DNA of 64,000 nt. Source: Dokdonia donghaensis DSW-1. GTDB taxonomy: Bacteria > Bacteroidota > Bacteroidia > Flavobacteriales > Flavobacteriaceae. Within the stretch, counting starts at the first letter, position 1. Each line of letters opens with the position of its first letter. This document shows positions 33,941 to 43,084 of the stretch, piece by piece. The stretch is from the NCBI RefSeq assembly GCF_001653755.1, contig NZ_CP015125.1, positions 2,303,501-2,367,500 of the forward strand. Direction: 5' to 3'. The position numbers and the translations under genes were made by a program. The notes below the pieces were generated by a model. It worked only from the letters and a program-made list of their open reading frames with translations. It was not told the origin of the DNA and searched no databases.

Positions 33941-35134
33941 TTATCGCCTAATAGTAAAAGTGAAAATACTTCCTTTACCCACAGTAGAGTCTAGAGTAAT
34001 AGTACCGCCTAATGCTTCTACGAGTTTTTTTACGGTAGCAAGGCCCATACCTGTACCTTTATTACCATTGCGATCATTTGTTCCCATAGTTTTAAAAGGC
34101 TCAAAAATATGTGCCTGCTTATCTTCTGGTATACCCACACCGTTATCTGCCACAGAGATGCTATAAAAATCTTTAGTAATAGTGCCGCCTAAAGTTATCT
34201 CTGGATGCTCACTTGTGTTATACTTAACACCGTTATCTATGAGGTTTGATATAACTTGCTCAATAGCCACGACGGGTACTGCTTTAAGATCAATATTTTT
34301 ATTAAGAGTGATAGTAACATCACTAGATTTGTGAAGGTTTTTTACCTCACTTACTATAGTATCAAGTGTAGCATCTTCTTTTGTCACGAGCAAATTATCT
34401 GCTCGATAATATTCAAGTAAGCCATCTATGTAGCTCCTCATAGATTTTGTAGACGTACTTAGATGTTCCATAAAGACTGTAAAGTCTTCATCATTATCTT
34501 CTGCATAATCTTCGGTGAGTAGGTTTACAAGACCTTCTATACTTGATAATGGTGATTTTAGATCGTGAGCAATAAGTCTTGCAAAGTCCTCTAGCCTATT
34601 ATTGCGCGCTGTTGTCTCTTGTTGTGATTTCTGGAGTTCAATATTTTTTTTACGCGCCTCAAATAATAAAATAACTTGCTTTGCTAAACCTAGCAGAGCC
34701 TCTTGCTGTTTTTCATCTAGCGTTCTAGGCTTGTGATCATATACACATAAAGTTCCTAATGCGTAGCCATCTTGAGTTTTGAGAGGGACACCGGCATAAA
34801 ATATTGCTTTAAAATCTTTTACGAGCGGGTTGTCTTGAAAACGCTCATCTACCCGAGCATCTTCTACTATAAAAATGGGGTTTTCTGTAAGAATAGCGTG
34901 TCCACAAAAAGAAATATCTCTTGGCGACTCAGAGAACTCAATACCTAATCTAGATTTTAAGAAATTTCTATCTGCATCAAGAAGCGTCACTAGTGAAATG
35001 GGAGTATCACATATATAAGAAGCTAGCTTTGTAATAGTATCATAAGCCTCTTCTGGTAATGTATCCAGTAACTCATAACTACGTAGCGCTTTGAGCCTTT
35101 CTTGTTCATTTATAGGTGGTACAGGTTTTTTCAC
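33941..35134 (-). CDS. GAF-domain sensor histidine kinase
   Basis: A 397-residue soluble kinase. A GAF domain (about 25-160, with DTPISLVTLLDADRNFLKS and GTLCVYDHKPR) is followed by a short coiled coil. The HisKA domain has phospho-acceptor His190 in IAHDLKSPLSS, and the ATPase domain has ISNLIDNGVKYN, DNGVGIP and GTGMGLATV. It has no membrane segment, so it should sense a cytoplasmic signal. No response regulator gene lies next to it, making it an orphan kinase. Confidence 0.93.
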   Translation of the reverse strand: MKKPVPPINEQERLKALRSYELLDTLPEEAYDTITKLASYICDTPISLVTLLDADRNFLKSRLGIEFSESPRDISFCGHAILTENPIFIVEDARVDERFQDNPLVKDFKAIFYAGVPLKTQDGYALGTLCVYDHKPRTLDEKQQEALLGLAKQVILLFEARKKNIELQKSQQETTARNNRLEDFARLIAHDLKSPLSSIEGLVNLLTEDYAEDNDEDFTVFMEHLSTSTKSMRSYIDGLLEYYRADNLLVTKEDATLDTIVSEVKNLHKSSDVTITLNKNIDLKAVPVVAIEQVISNLIDNGVKYNTSEHPEITLGGTITKDFYSISVADNGVGIPEDKQAHIFEPFKTMGTNDRNGNKGTGMGLATVKKLVEALGGTITLDSTVGKGSIFTFTIRR

Positions 35135-35203
35135 GAGTATGGATAGTTACTAGTTATATTGCAAACAGATTTTGATGACTGTTTTCTAATAAATAAAGAT
35201 AGA

Positions 35204-35968
35204 TTAAAAATTTTCAAAAGCACCAAGTCCAAATAATGCAAAATCATATTTTACTGGATCTACGGGATCCATTTTTCTTAGGGCTTTATCTAGCTCGGCT
35301 AAGGTTTTACCATCATTTTGCTTTCGCGAAAGCAATCTAAGCTTCCTTGCAACATTGCTCGTATGTACATCAAGAGGGCAAGATAATAGGGAAGGGGAAA
35401 TAGATTTCCAAATCCCGAAATCTACACCGGCTCGAGCATCTCGTATCATCCACCTTAAAAACATATTGATACGCTTTGCTGCCGAATTTTTGGAAGGATC
35501 ACTTACGTGTTTTTGTGTGCGTGGTAAATGATCTACTTCAAAAAACACTTTTTTAAAATGTGTGATTGCAGGTTGCAAATCACCATTTGTAATTCCTGAT
35601 AAAAATACCTGCTCTAGACCGCCGTGATGAGTGTAAATGTTTTTAAGTGCTCTTATAAACGTCTCAAAATCTATGCTATTAAACGTGCGATGTACAAACC
35701 CTTCAAAGAGGTGAGCCTGCTCTGGCGTGTAGTTTATTACAAAGTCGTGAGGAGCTTCACCCATTATCTCCATCATCTTTGTAGCGTTATTGATAATACT
35801 CTTTCTATTACCCCAAGCTATGGTAGCTGTTAGAAAAGCGGCTATTTCTATATCTTCTTTTAGATCAAATCTATGTGGGATTTGAATAGGGTCGTGAGGT
35901 ATAAAGTCATTATTTTCATACTGTGCGGCCTTCTCGTCTAGAAAAATTTTGAGTTCCTTTTTGTTCAT
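35204..35968 (-). CDS. TIGR02757/DUF2400 family protein
   Basis: A 254-residue conserved protein typical of Bacteroidetes. Landmarks are IPHRFDLKEDIEIAAFLTAT near the start, AWGNRKSIINN, FLRWMIRDA and CPLDVHTSNVARKLRLLSRK near the C-terminus. The helical layout recalls HhH-GPD-like DNA-binding proteins, but no glycosylase active site is evident. The function is unknown. Residues LSRK near 212 are encoded by a palindromic repeat. Confidence 0.88.
   Translation of the reverse strand: MNKKELKIFLDEKAAQYENNDFIPHDPIQIPHRFDLKEDIEIAAFLTATIAWGNRKSIINNATKMMEIMGEAPHDFVINYTPEQAHLFEGFVHRTFNSIDFETFIRALKNIYTHHGGLEQVFLSGITNGDLQPAITHFKKVFFEVDHLPRTQKHVSDPSKNSAAKRINMFLRWMIRDARAGVDFGIWKSISPSLLSCPLDVHTSNVARKLRLLSRKQNDGKTLAELDKALRKMDPVDPVKYDFALFGLGAFENF
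35318..35335. repeat. Palindromic repeat copy 10 (18 bp, in DUF2400 gene)
   Basis: TTGCTTTCGCGAAAGCAA. It shares the GCTTTCGCGAAAGC core but has T/A instead of C/G flanks. It is read in the LSRK frame. Confidence 0.95.
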
Positions 35969-36025
35969 CTTCAGATTAGGGGTTGACCTTAATGGTGTAT
36001 AAATTACCTCAAGCTATGGGGCATT

Positions 36026-36691
36026 TTAGACATTTACAAACATACCGTCTTTCATCACAAGTTTACGGTCTGCCATATTTGCTAGGTCTTCATTATGCGT
36101 GACTATAATAATGGTTTGGTTAAACTCATCCCTAAGTTTAAAAAATAAATTATGTAAATGCTCTGCACTTTCTGTATCAAGGTTGCCAGATGGCTCATCT
36201 GCAAGTATAAGCGCTGGGTTATTTATAAGTGATCTTGCAACGGCTACACGTTGTTGCTCGCCTCCAGAGAGCTCATTAGGCTTATGGTCATAACGATGTG
36301 ATAGCCCTAAAAAGTCTAATAGCTCCTTAGCTCTCTTTTCTGTAGTCACTTTATCTTTTTTTGCAATATAAGCGGGTATACAAACATTTTCTAGCGCTGT
36401 AAACTCTGGTAATAACTGATGAAACTGAAATATAAAACCTATATGCTCATTTCTAAAAGCACTCATAAGTTTTGCTTTCATACCTATGATTTCCTTACCA
36501 TTTATATGCAAACTTGTAGTGGCTCCCGTGTCTGGGCTGTCTAATGTGCCAATAATTTGAAGTAATGTGGTTTTACCTGCTCCACTTTGTCCTACTATAG
36601 AGACGACTTCACCTTTATTTACCGTAAGTGAGACATCTTTTAATACTTTAAGATCGCCAAATGTTTTAGAGATGTGTTGTGCCTTTACCAT
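36026..36691 (-). CDS. lolD: ABC transporter ATPase, LolD type
   Basis: A 221-residue ATPase with Walker A GQSGAGKT (34-41), the signature LSGGEQQR, Walker B ALILADEPSGNLD and a late His in THNEDLA. The sequence is closest to LolD, the motor of lipoprotein release from the inner membrane. MacB-type ATPases are similar. No LolC/E permease gene is adjacent, which is usual in this group, so the assignment rests on sequence alone. Confidence 0.85.
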   Translation of the reverse strand: MVKAQHISKTFGDLKVLKDVSLTVNKGEVVSIVGQSGAGKTTLLQIIGTLDSPDTGATTSLHINGKEIIGMKAKLMSAFRNEHIGFIFQFHQLLPEFTALENVCIPAYIAKKDKVTTEKRAKELLDFLGLSHRYDHKPNELSGGEQQRVAVARSLINNPALILADEPSGNLDTESAEHLHNLFFKLRDEFNQTIIIVTHNEDLANMADRKLVMKDGMFVNV

Positions 36692-36739
36692 AAAAAATTA
36701 CTTGACTGTGAAAATACTACAATAACCTTATAAGCACAA

Positions 36740-39211
36740 TTAAGAGACCTTTTTAAAGACGTGCTTTATGTTGTTATAATCTATAAAATAAGTAACCCTC
36801 AATGATAAGGTATGATTTAGAGATTCTTGAAATAAATTACGTAAACTATCATTGTAGCTTATGGTTGATAACTCATCAAACTTTGAAATTTGATTACGAT
36901 AGAGTAGGGAAGCTTCACTACCTGGTGCAAATCTCCACCTAAAACTTAGATCGAGATTCCAGATGTTAAAATTTGCATTAGGATCTCTACGCTCTGTTAG
37001 GTCATAATCTGCTATTTCTGATCGTGAACCATCATCGTTAAGTAAATAATATATATTACTACTATGGTCTGACACTGCCCAGAAGTTCCTTAAACTTAAA
37101 TTTATAGCCTTGTAGGGATCAAAATTATAGTTTGCTGTTACTCTATTTTCAAAAGAGGTTACGTCGCGTAAGCCTAAGAAGACCTCAGTATCTGTATTAT
37201 CTACCCACCCAAAGTTATTCTTTCTACTTGAGTAATTTGTAGCAAAAATAACAAGCAATTTTTCTGAAAATCTATAGCGTGGAGAGAAGTTAATACTATA
37301 GTTAAACTGGTCTTGATTACCAAACCACTGTCTTACAGCTCCTCCAAAATCAAAAGCAAACTTTTTTCTAAAATCTGTAGAGACAAAGCCTCCTCCACCT
37401 AGATTAGACTCAAACGTTACAAACTTACCATCTACACGTGGCTCAAAGTAATCTTGATTTTTACCATTTAGACTTAAGTTACCACCAAAGGCGAGTCGCT
37501 TTGCTGTAGCAAAAAATGAGTTGAAGCGTATGCTGTTACGAGTTTTTACGCTGGGCTTGTATAACCGCTGGTGGCGTACAGTAACATCAAATCTATAGTT
37601 ATTAAATTTACCCTTAGGCTGTATGAGTTGATAAGAACCTCCTAGAGTAAAATTATTGAAGTTATTTCTAAAATTTACCCCTAGGTCGTTTATATCAAGT
37701 TTAGTATTAGCAAAGTCGTGACCTACTCGATATCTCCAGTTTCCAGATATTTTTCTAAAATCAAATTCGGACTGAAAACCAGTAGTAGTCTCACCAGACT
37801 CTCTTACATTACTAAAAATCCCTCTACCAGATACATTATAGTTATTGTCCTTATCTGCAATGTCAAATACCCCTCCTGTAACATTTGCATTTCTAAAATT
37901 GCTACCGCTCCTTGTGACATTTGTGTTTATAATTGATACAGAAGAGTTTTGATTAAACTGCTGGTCTAGTACAAAGACATTATAGTTAGATAGTGGTTCT
38001 ATAAGAACTTTACGTCTCGAGGTGTCTATAATACTACTTGTATCGTCTTCATTAAACTCTGTGCGCTCTATGGTTGCAAATGTCTTACTACCTATCGAGT
38101 TTAGAAAACCTATGCCTAGGCCACCTTTTGTACGTCCAGATATTTTAATTGAGTTGAGGAGTTTAACCTTTGCAGGGTAATCTATAATCTCTTCGGTAAC
38201 GGTATCGCTATCTTCAAGAGTTACACTGCCAGATGCTGGACCTCCTATACGTCTAGAAAAAAAGATTCTCCCTTTATTAAACAAGTCAATACCTTCTGTA
38301 AAGAAGGCTCTATTCTCACCAAAGGTTTGTTCAAAGGGTCCTAAATTGAGCACCACATTGTCAAAAGCTACTTGTCCGAAATCCGGTATAAGTTGTGCGT
38401 CTAAAGTAAAACTATCACTAAGGCCATATTTTATATCTAGCCCACCAGCAAAGTTAGTCTCTGTCTGGCCATCTTGTGTGCTTAGAGCACTTTGTACAAA
38501 TGGAAAAAATGTAAGTCGCACAGGAGGATCTATATTGCGCACTCCGGTCACTGCGCCATTATATTGTGTATCTCTCCCTATACCACGCTCAATTCTACTC
38601 CAGGTATGTGTTTCATTTTTATTTACTAAACGCCTATAGAAGTTAACACTCCAATTTTGAACGTCACTTTCTGGAAAACGTAAAGCATTATATGGTATGC
38701 GGTACTCTGCATACCACCCTCTCTCATCACGTGATACTTTACATTCAAAAACAACATTAAAACCGAAGTCTCTATTGTTTTGAGTGACTCGTTGATCTCC
38801 TATAGTTCCAGCACTCGTGACATAAAATCTCGTTTCATTTATACCATCATTATAGGTGTTAAGAGCTACCATAAAATGATCTGCCTGAGCAAATACTTCA
38901 TCACGCTGGCTAAACTGTCTTGCAATACCTTCTGGATTAGGATCATATAAGTATGCTGCGATGTAAATAGCCTTATCATCATAGGCCATTTTTACCTCAG
39001 TGCGTTGGTTTTCTTCTATCGTCCCCTCATTGCCTGGTTCAAACATATGAAAGTCACTATAAACAGGTAGTGATTTCCAGATATTATCGTCTAGTACTCC
39101 ATCTATCTTTGGGGCTACACTAATACGCTCTGCGTTCAGAATTTTGGTACCCTGAGAAAAGAGAAATCCGGTAGATAGTAATGAGAGTATTCCTAAAGCA
39201 AGAAAGCGCAT
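36740..39211 (-). CDS. CBM9/DUF5916 outer-membrane beta-barrel protein
   Basis: An 823-residue protein with a signal peptide (MRFLALGILSLLSTGFLFSQ). A CBM9-type domain covers about residues 28-215 (APKIDGVLDDNIWKSLPVYS, with an AYRIPYNALRFP-like ending). A DUF5916 region of alternating strands follows, characteristic of an outer-membrane barrel. The conserved segment FGENRAFFTEGIDLFNKGRI is in the middle. The role is unknown; family members are often near TonB receptors. It is divergent from folE. Confidence 0.88.
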   Translation of the reverse strand: MRFLALGILSLLSTGFLFSQGTKILNAERISVAPKIDGVLDDNIWKSLPVYSDFHMFEPGNEGTIEENQRTEVKMAYDDKAIYIAAYLYDPNPEGIARQFSQRDEVFAQADHFMVALNTYNDGINETRFYVTSAGTIGDQRVTQNNRDFGFNVVFECKVSRDERGWYAEYRIPYNALRFPESDVQNWSVNFYRRLVNKNETHTWSRIERGIGRDTQYNGAVTGVRNIDPPVRLTFFPFVQSALSTQDGQTETNFAGGLDIKYGLSDSFTLDAQLIPDFGQVAFDNVVLNLGPFEQTFGENRAFFTEGIDLFNKGRIFFSRRIGGPASGSVTLEDSDTVTEEIIDYPAKVKLLNSIKISGRTKGGLGIGFLNSIGSKTFATIERTEFNEDDTSSIIDTSRRKVLIEPLSNYNVFVLDQQFNQNSSVSIINTNVTRSGSNFRNANVTGGVFDIADKDNNYNVSGRGIFSNVRESGETTTGFQSEFDFRKISGNWRYRVGHDFANTKLDINDLGVNFRNNFNNFTLGGSYQLIQPKGKFNNYRFDVTVRHQRLYKPSVKTRNSIRFNSFFATAKRLAFGGNLSLNGKNQDYFEPRVDGKFVTFESNLGGGGFVSTDFRKKFAFDFGGAVRQWFGNQDQFNYSINFSPRYRFSEKLLVIFATNYSSRKNNFGWVDNTDTEVFLGLRDVTSFENRVTANYNFDPYKAINLSLRNFWAVSDHSSNIYYLLNDDGSRSEIADYDLTERRDPNANFNIWNLDLSFRWRFAPGSEASLLYRNQISKFDELSTISYNDSLRNLFQESLNHTLSLRVTYFIDYNNIKHVFKKVS

Positions 39212-39305
39212 AAAATTTATTTTGACTAAACAAAACTATGGTTGTCATATAGATCAAACTCTAAATAAAAAGTTAAAAAGCAAAATCAAACTGTTTAATA
39301 AATTG

Positions 39306-39313
39306 TATATTTG
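39306..39313 (+). promoter_or_regulatory. TATATTTG -7 element for folE
   Basis: A TAnnTTTG match ending 22 bases before the folE ATG. No clear TTG upstream box. Confidence 0.5.
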
Positions 39314-39335
39314 ATTAAACATTTTAATTAAGACA

Positions 39336-39932
39336 ATGCCATACAGAAAATTTGAAGAGTACAACATAGAAGTAACAGAAGATGTAAAGAGTAATTTTAC
39401 ATCAATTATTAAAAGTCTTGGTGAAGACACAAGTAGAGAGGGTATTGTAAAAACACCAGAAAGAGCTGCAAAAGCAATGCAGTACTTAACCTCTGGTTAT
39501 GAAATGGATGCTGCTGCTATATTAAAAGGAGCAATGTTTAAGGAAGACTATGATGATATGGTGATTGTAAAAAACATCGAACTCTACTCTCTCTGCGAGC
39601 ATCATATGCTACCTTTTTTTGGAAAAGCACACATAGCTTATATTCCTAACGGTCATATTGTAGGTCTAAGCAAACTACCGCGCATAGTAGATGTTTTTTC
39701 GCGTAGGCTTCAAGTACAAGAGCGTCTCACACACGATATCTTAGAGTGTATTAATACTACCTTGCAACCTAAAGGAGTGGCAGTTGTTATTGAAGCTTCA
39801 CATATGTGTATGATGATGCGAGGAGTTCAAAAACAAAATTCTACGACCACTACATCTGGATTTAGAGGTCAATTTGAAAGACAAGAAACCCGCAATGAGT
39901 TCCTTAAATTAATCTCGTCAAATTTAGATTAA
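39336..39932 (+). CDS. folE: GTP cyclohydrolase I
   Basis: A 198-residue enzyme that converts GTP to dihydroneopterin triphosphate, the first step of folate and pterin synthesis. The zinc site is clear: LCEHHMLPF with Cys87 and His90, and SHMCMMMRGV with Cys158. GHIVGLSKLPRIVDVFSRRL and QVQERLT are the usual signature blocks. It is complete. A 101-residue membrane protein gene follows after 51 bases on the same strand. Confidence 0.97.
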   Translation: MPYRKFEEYNIEVTEDVKSNFTSIIKSLGEDTSREGIVKTPERAAKAMQYLTSGYEMDAAAILKGAMFKEDYDDMVIVKNIELYSLCEHHMLPFFGKAHIAYIPNGHIVGLSKLPRIVDVFSRRLQVQERLTHDILECINTTLQPKGVAVVIEASHMCMMMRGVQKQNSTTTTSGFRGQFERQETRNEFLKLISSNLD

Positions 39933-39983
39933 TATTTTTGGAATGTATTTTGATTATACAAAAGTGTTATATTTAAAACACTT

Positions 39984-40289
39984 ATGGACAATCAAACTAA
40001 TAAATACAAACTCTTACTTATAGGCCTCCTTATAGACGGCCTTGGTATCGTAACTTCAAGTTGGGTATTTCCAGTTATTGGAGACTTCTCAGATATTGCT
40101 TGGGCACCATTTTCCGCCTGGCTTATGACGCGGCTTTATAAAGGAACTGCTGGTAAGGTAGGGGGAGTGGTAACCTTTATAGAAGAGCTTATTCCCGGGG
40201 TAGACATTATACCATCATTCACACTTATGTGGTTATACACCTATGTTTTTAAAGATTCAAAAGTGAGTAAAATACTAGACAAGAACTAA
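39984..40289 (+). CDS. Small membrane protein
   Basis: A 101-residue hydrophobic protein: LLLIGLLIDGLGIVTSSWVF, a central AWAPFSAWLMTRLY segment and a C-terminal FTLMWLYTYVF. Two to three membrane passes are likely. It may be read through from folE. I recognise the family as widespread in Flavobacteriia but have no function for it. Confidence 0.75.
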   Translation: MDNQTNKYKLLLIGLLIDGLGIVTSSWVFPVIGDFSDIAWAPFSAWLMTRLYKGTAGKVGGVVTFIEELIPGVDIIPSFTLMWLYTYVFKDSKVSKILDKN

Positions 40290-40605
40290 GTATACTCTTT
40301 TTATTGATATTACGCTTTCGCGAAAGCGGAACAATCAAAATCTTAATTTACCTCTAGTAATTACGATATCTTCAAAGTTTTTATATTTAAATATTTGCGT
40401 GTTTAATATTATATAAAGTTTAAAAATTGGTTTATAAATATTTGTTATTTAGTAGATTGTGCATTTTTTTTAACAAAATTTGTTTTACTATTTCACTATA
40501 ATTATGGTATACATTCCCCTTGAATCGACATAGCATTATAAGCTTCATTGTAATATTCTTAATTATATGTTTATTTTTTACGAAATTGCGTGAAAATATG
40601 ATCAT
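40290..40605. other. AT-rich intergenic region before hutH
   Basis: No gene seen in 316 bases. It holds one palindromic repeat copy and is otherwise very AT-rich. I found no convincing TAnnTTTG element, so the hutH promoter is not placed. Confidence 0.5.
40313..40328. repeat. Palindromic repeat copy 11 (16 bp, intergenic)
   Basis: CGCTTTCGCGAAAGCG with a TA on its left side only, 23 bases past the stop of the small membrane protein gene. Confidence 0.95.
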
Positions 40606-42114
40606 ATGTCTCAAATACACTATATAAGTAGTGAAATTCTTGACCTTAAAATAATTTCTTCTATTCTTGATGAAGATAAAAAACTCAAACTCAGTGAGGA
40701 ATGTGTACATACTATTAATGCCTCCAGAGCTTATCTAGATAAAAAAATAAAAGAAAGTAAAACACCAGTATATGGTGTAAATACTGGTTTTGGGAGCTTG
40801 TGTAATGTTGCTATACGTGATGAAAACTTAACAAAGCTGCAAGAGAATTTAGTACGGTCTCACGCTTGCGGTTCTGGAGATTACGTTCCTAAAGATATAG
40901 TAAAATTAATGTTACTTCTCAAAATACAATCCTTAAGCTATGGTCATAGTGGTGTACACATTAATACAGTACAACGACTTATAGATTTTTACAATCTCAA
41001 TATATTGCCTGTAGTATATGATCAGGGCTCGCTGGGCGCAAGTGGAGATTTAGCTCCGCTTGCACACCTTGCCTTACCTTTGATAGGAGAAGGAGAGGTC
41101 TGGCTTGATAATAAAATTATCTCATCTGTAGAGGCTCTAAGGAGTAATGGGTTAACTAAGATCTCGCTACAGTCTAAAGAAGGCCTTGCATTACTAAATG
41201 GCACACAGTTTATGAGTGCATATGGTGTGATGGCACTTATAAAATCACATAAATTATCTTATCTGGCAGATGTTGTGGGGGCGATATCTATAGATGCTTT
41301 TAATTGTAATTTATCTCCATTTAACCCACTTGTACATTACGTGAGACCCCATAAAGGACAAATTAAGACTGCAGCTCGTATAATCTCTTTTTTAGAAGAT
41401 AGTGAGATTGCTGCAACAGAAAAGCAAAATGTACAAGATCCATATTCTTTTAGATGTATACCTCAAGTACACGGTGCTACCAAGGATGTCATAGACTTTG
41501 CGACCAAAACGTTTAAAACTGAAATTAATAGTGTTACAGATAATCCCAATATTTTTCCGGCAGATGATATGATAATAAGTGGCGGGAATTTTCACGGTCA
41601 ACCACTCGCACTTGCATTAGATTATTTAAGTATTGCAATGGCAGAATTAGGTAGTATAAGTGAGCGTCGCGTTTATCAATTAATAAGTGGTTTACGAGGT
41701 TTGCCGCCATTTTTAGTAGATAGCCCAGGCCTCAATAGTGGTATGATGATACCACAATATACTGCAGCAAGTATAGTAAGTCAAAACAAACAACTTTGTA
41801 CGCCGTCAAGTGTAGACTCTATCGTATCATCAAACGGACAAGAAGATCACGTGAGTATGGGAGCAAACGCGGCTACAAAACTTCTCAAGGTTGTAGATAA
41901 TGTTGAGACGTTACTCTCTATAGAATTGCTTAATGCAGCTCAAGCATTGCATTACAGACAGCCACTTCATACATCCGGATTTCTACAGTCTTTTACAAAG
42001 AGTTATAGAGAAGTAGTTCCGTTTGCAGATAAAGATAGAATTTTTGCAAATGATATTAAACTAGGCAAAATATTCATAAATAGTGTGAATATAGATCTCA
42101 ACGAGCTATATTAA
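40606..42114 (+). CDS. hutH: Histidine ammonia-lyase
   Basis: A 502-residue MIO enzyme that deaminates histidine to urocanate. The cofactor-forming Ala145-Ser146-Gly147 lies in GSLGASGDLAPLAHL. YGVNTGFGSL and the substrate-selectivity segment NLVRSHACG (His86, typical of histidine rather than phenylalanine enzymes) are present. No hutU, hutI or hutG gene is adjacent, so the rest of the pathway lies elsewhere, or the enzyme serves another purpose such as aryl-acid synthesis. Its last 9 bases overlap the end of a convergent gene. Confidence 0.93.
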   Translation: MSQIHYISSEILDLKIISSILDEDKKLKLSEECVHTINASRAYLDKKIKESKTPVYGVNTGFGSLCNVAIRDENLTKLQENLVRSHACGSGDYVPKDIVKLMLLLKIQSLSYGHSGVHINTVQRLIDFYNLNILPVVYDQGSLGASGDLAPLAHLALPLIGEGEVWLDNKIISSVEALRSNGLTKISLQSKEGLALLNGTQFMSAYGVMALIKSHKLSYLADVVGAISIDAFNCNLSPFNPLVHYVRPHKGQIKTAARIISFLEDSEIAATEKQNVQDPYSFRCIPQVHGATKDVIDFATKTFKTEINSVTDNPNIFPADDMIISGGNFHGQPLALALDYLSIAMAELGSISERRVYQLISGLRGLPPFLVDSPGLNSGMMIPQYTAASIVSQNKQLCTPSSVDSIVSSNGQEDHVSMGANAATKLLKVVDNVETLLSIELLNAAQALHYRQPLHTSGFLQSFTKSYREVVPFADKDRIFANDIKLGKIFINSVNIDLNELY

Positions 42115-42471
42115 AACTTGAGTTAACCAGTTTTTTGCCTCATCTGTCGTTTTAAATATTTCAAATGGTTGATTAAAAAATTGTTTCTCAATAGCAACAT
42201 TAGTCTCGCTAAGCGAGTTTTGAGATACAACGGCAATTGCTTTAAGACCATAATGGTTTGCGGCATCTATATATACCGTAGGGTCTACAGAGTAGGAGTT
42301 TTTTCTATATGATAAATAAGCAAAAGGCTTTTTCTCAAATATTTCTTCGCAGTATGATAGAAGGAGTCTATTTGATAGAGGATCAATATGTGATCCCTCG
42401 TTCATAACGCCTATAACAATATTATCTTCTATATGTATCTTTCCGAACTCAAATTCTTTAGTAATTTTCAA
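42106..42471 (-). CDS. STAS/SpoIIAA-like small protein, paralogue A
   Basis: A 121-residue soluble protein starting at a TTG codon (KITKEFEFGKIHIEDNIVIG after the initiator). It is a clear paralogue of the next gene upstream: both have a VMNEG/IMNEG block, an YSxxxDPTxYxxx block and a VVSxN block. The alternating strand/helix pattern suggests a STAS-like fold, which is an inference. No ATG is available between the upstream stop and 42471. Confidence 0.72.
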   Translation of the reverse strand: MKITKEFEFGKIHIEDNIVIGVMNEGSHIDPLSNRLLLSYCEEIFEKKPFAYLSYRKNSYSVDPTVYIDAANHYGLKAIAVVSQNSLSETNVAIEKQFFNQPFEIFKTTDEAKNWLTQVLI

Positions 42472-42551
42472 AAGATCTAGGGGGTTTGATTTTTACGCAA
42501 AAATAGAGGAATACTACCTTATCTATGAAGAATTTTCTTATAAAAAAAACT

Positions 42552-42935
42552 CTATTTATAAAGCATTGTATCCTTTTGAATTAGAGCTTCTTCCATTGTA
42601 TGGTATACTTTAAAGGGCTTGCAAAAGAATAGTTTTTCAATATTATGAGCCTCTTTAAAATCCTTATTAGGGCTTACTACAATAAAGCCCTTTAAATTTT
42701 CTATTTGTGAAGTTTTTAAATATATGGTAGGGTCTATAGCATAAGAATATATTCTATGCGTTATATATATAAAATCCTTTTCAGGAAAGTAAGATTCGGC
42801 TATAGCGATTAAAACATCATTAAAACTGGGTTGCACAGTAACACCTTCATTCATTATGACATATATATAGTCATCGTGGACTGTTACTTTTCCGAACGAG
42901 AATTCTAGCTGAATACCGAGTTGTAAATTTTTCAT
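42552..42935 (-). CDS. STAS/SpoIIAA-like small protein, paralogue B
   Basis: A 127-residue protein from the ATG at 42935 (MKNLQLGIQLEFSFGKVTVH). An upstream in-frame ATG at 42986 would add 17 residues with no counterpart in the paralogue. It shares IMNEG, IYSYAIDPTIYL and FIVVSPN with the neighbour. The two are 80 bases apart on the same strand and probably arose by tandem duplication. Function unknown. Confidence 0.72.
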   Translation of the reverse strand: MKNLQLGIQLEFSFGKVTVHDDYIYVIMNEGVTVQPSFNDVLIAIAESYFPEKDFIYITHRIYSYAIDPTIYLKTSQIENLKGFIVVSPNKDFKEAHNIEKLFFCKPFKVYHTMEEALIQKDTMLYK

Positions 42936-43024
42936 ATGTTGGGGAATCTTATAAATAGAAGATAGCAAATATATTGCATTAAACAATTAATTTTCAATAC
43001 TTTAACTATGTGTGCATAATAAAT

Positions 43025-43064
43025 AAAAAAATCCCTTAATAACGATTTTTCGTCATTAAGGGAT
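43025..43064 (-). terminator. Terminator after clpC
   Basis: ATCCCTTAAT and ATTAAGGGAT form the outer stem, with an inner AACG/CGTC part containing a mismatch. Seven T follow on the minus strand. Confidence 0.85.
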
Positions 43065-43084
43065 AATAATGCGATGCAACAGTA

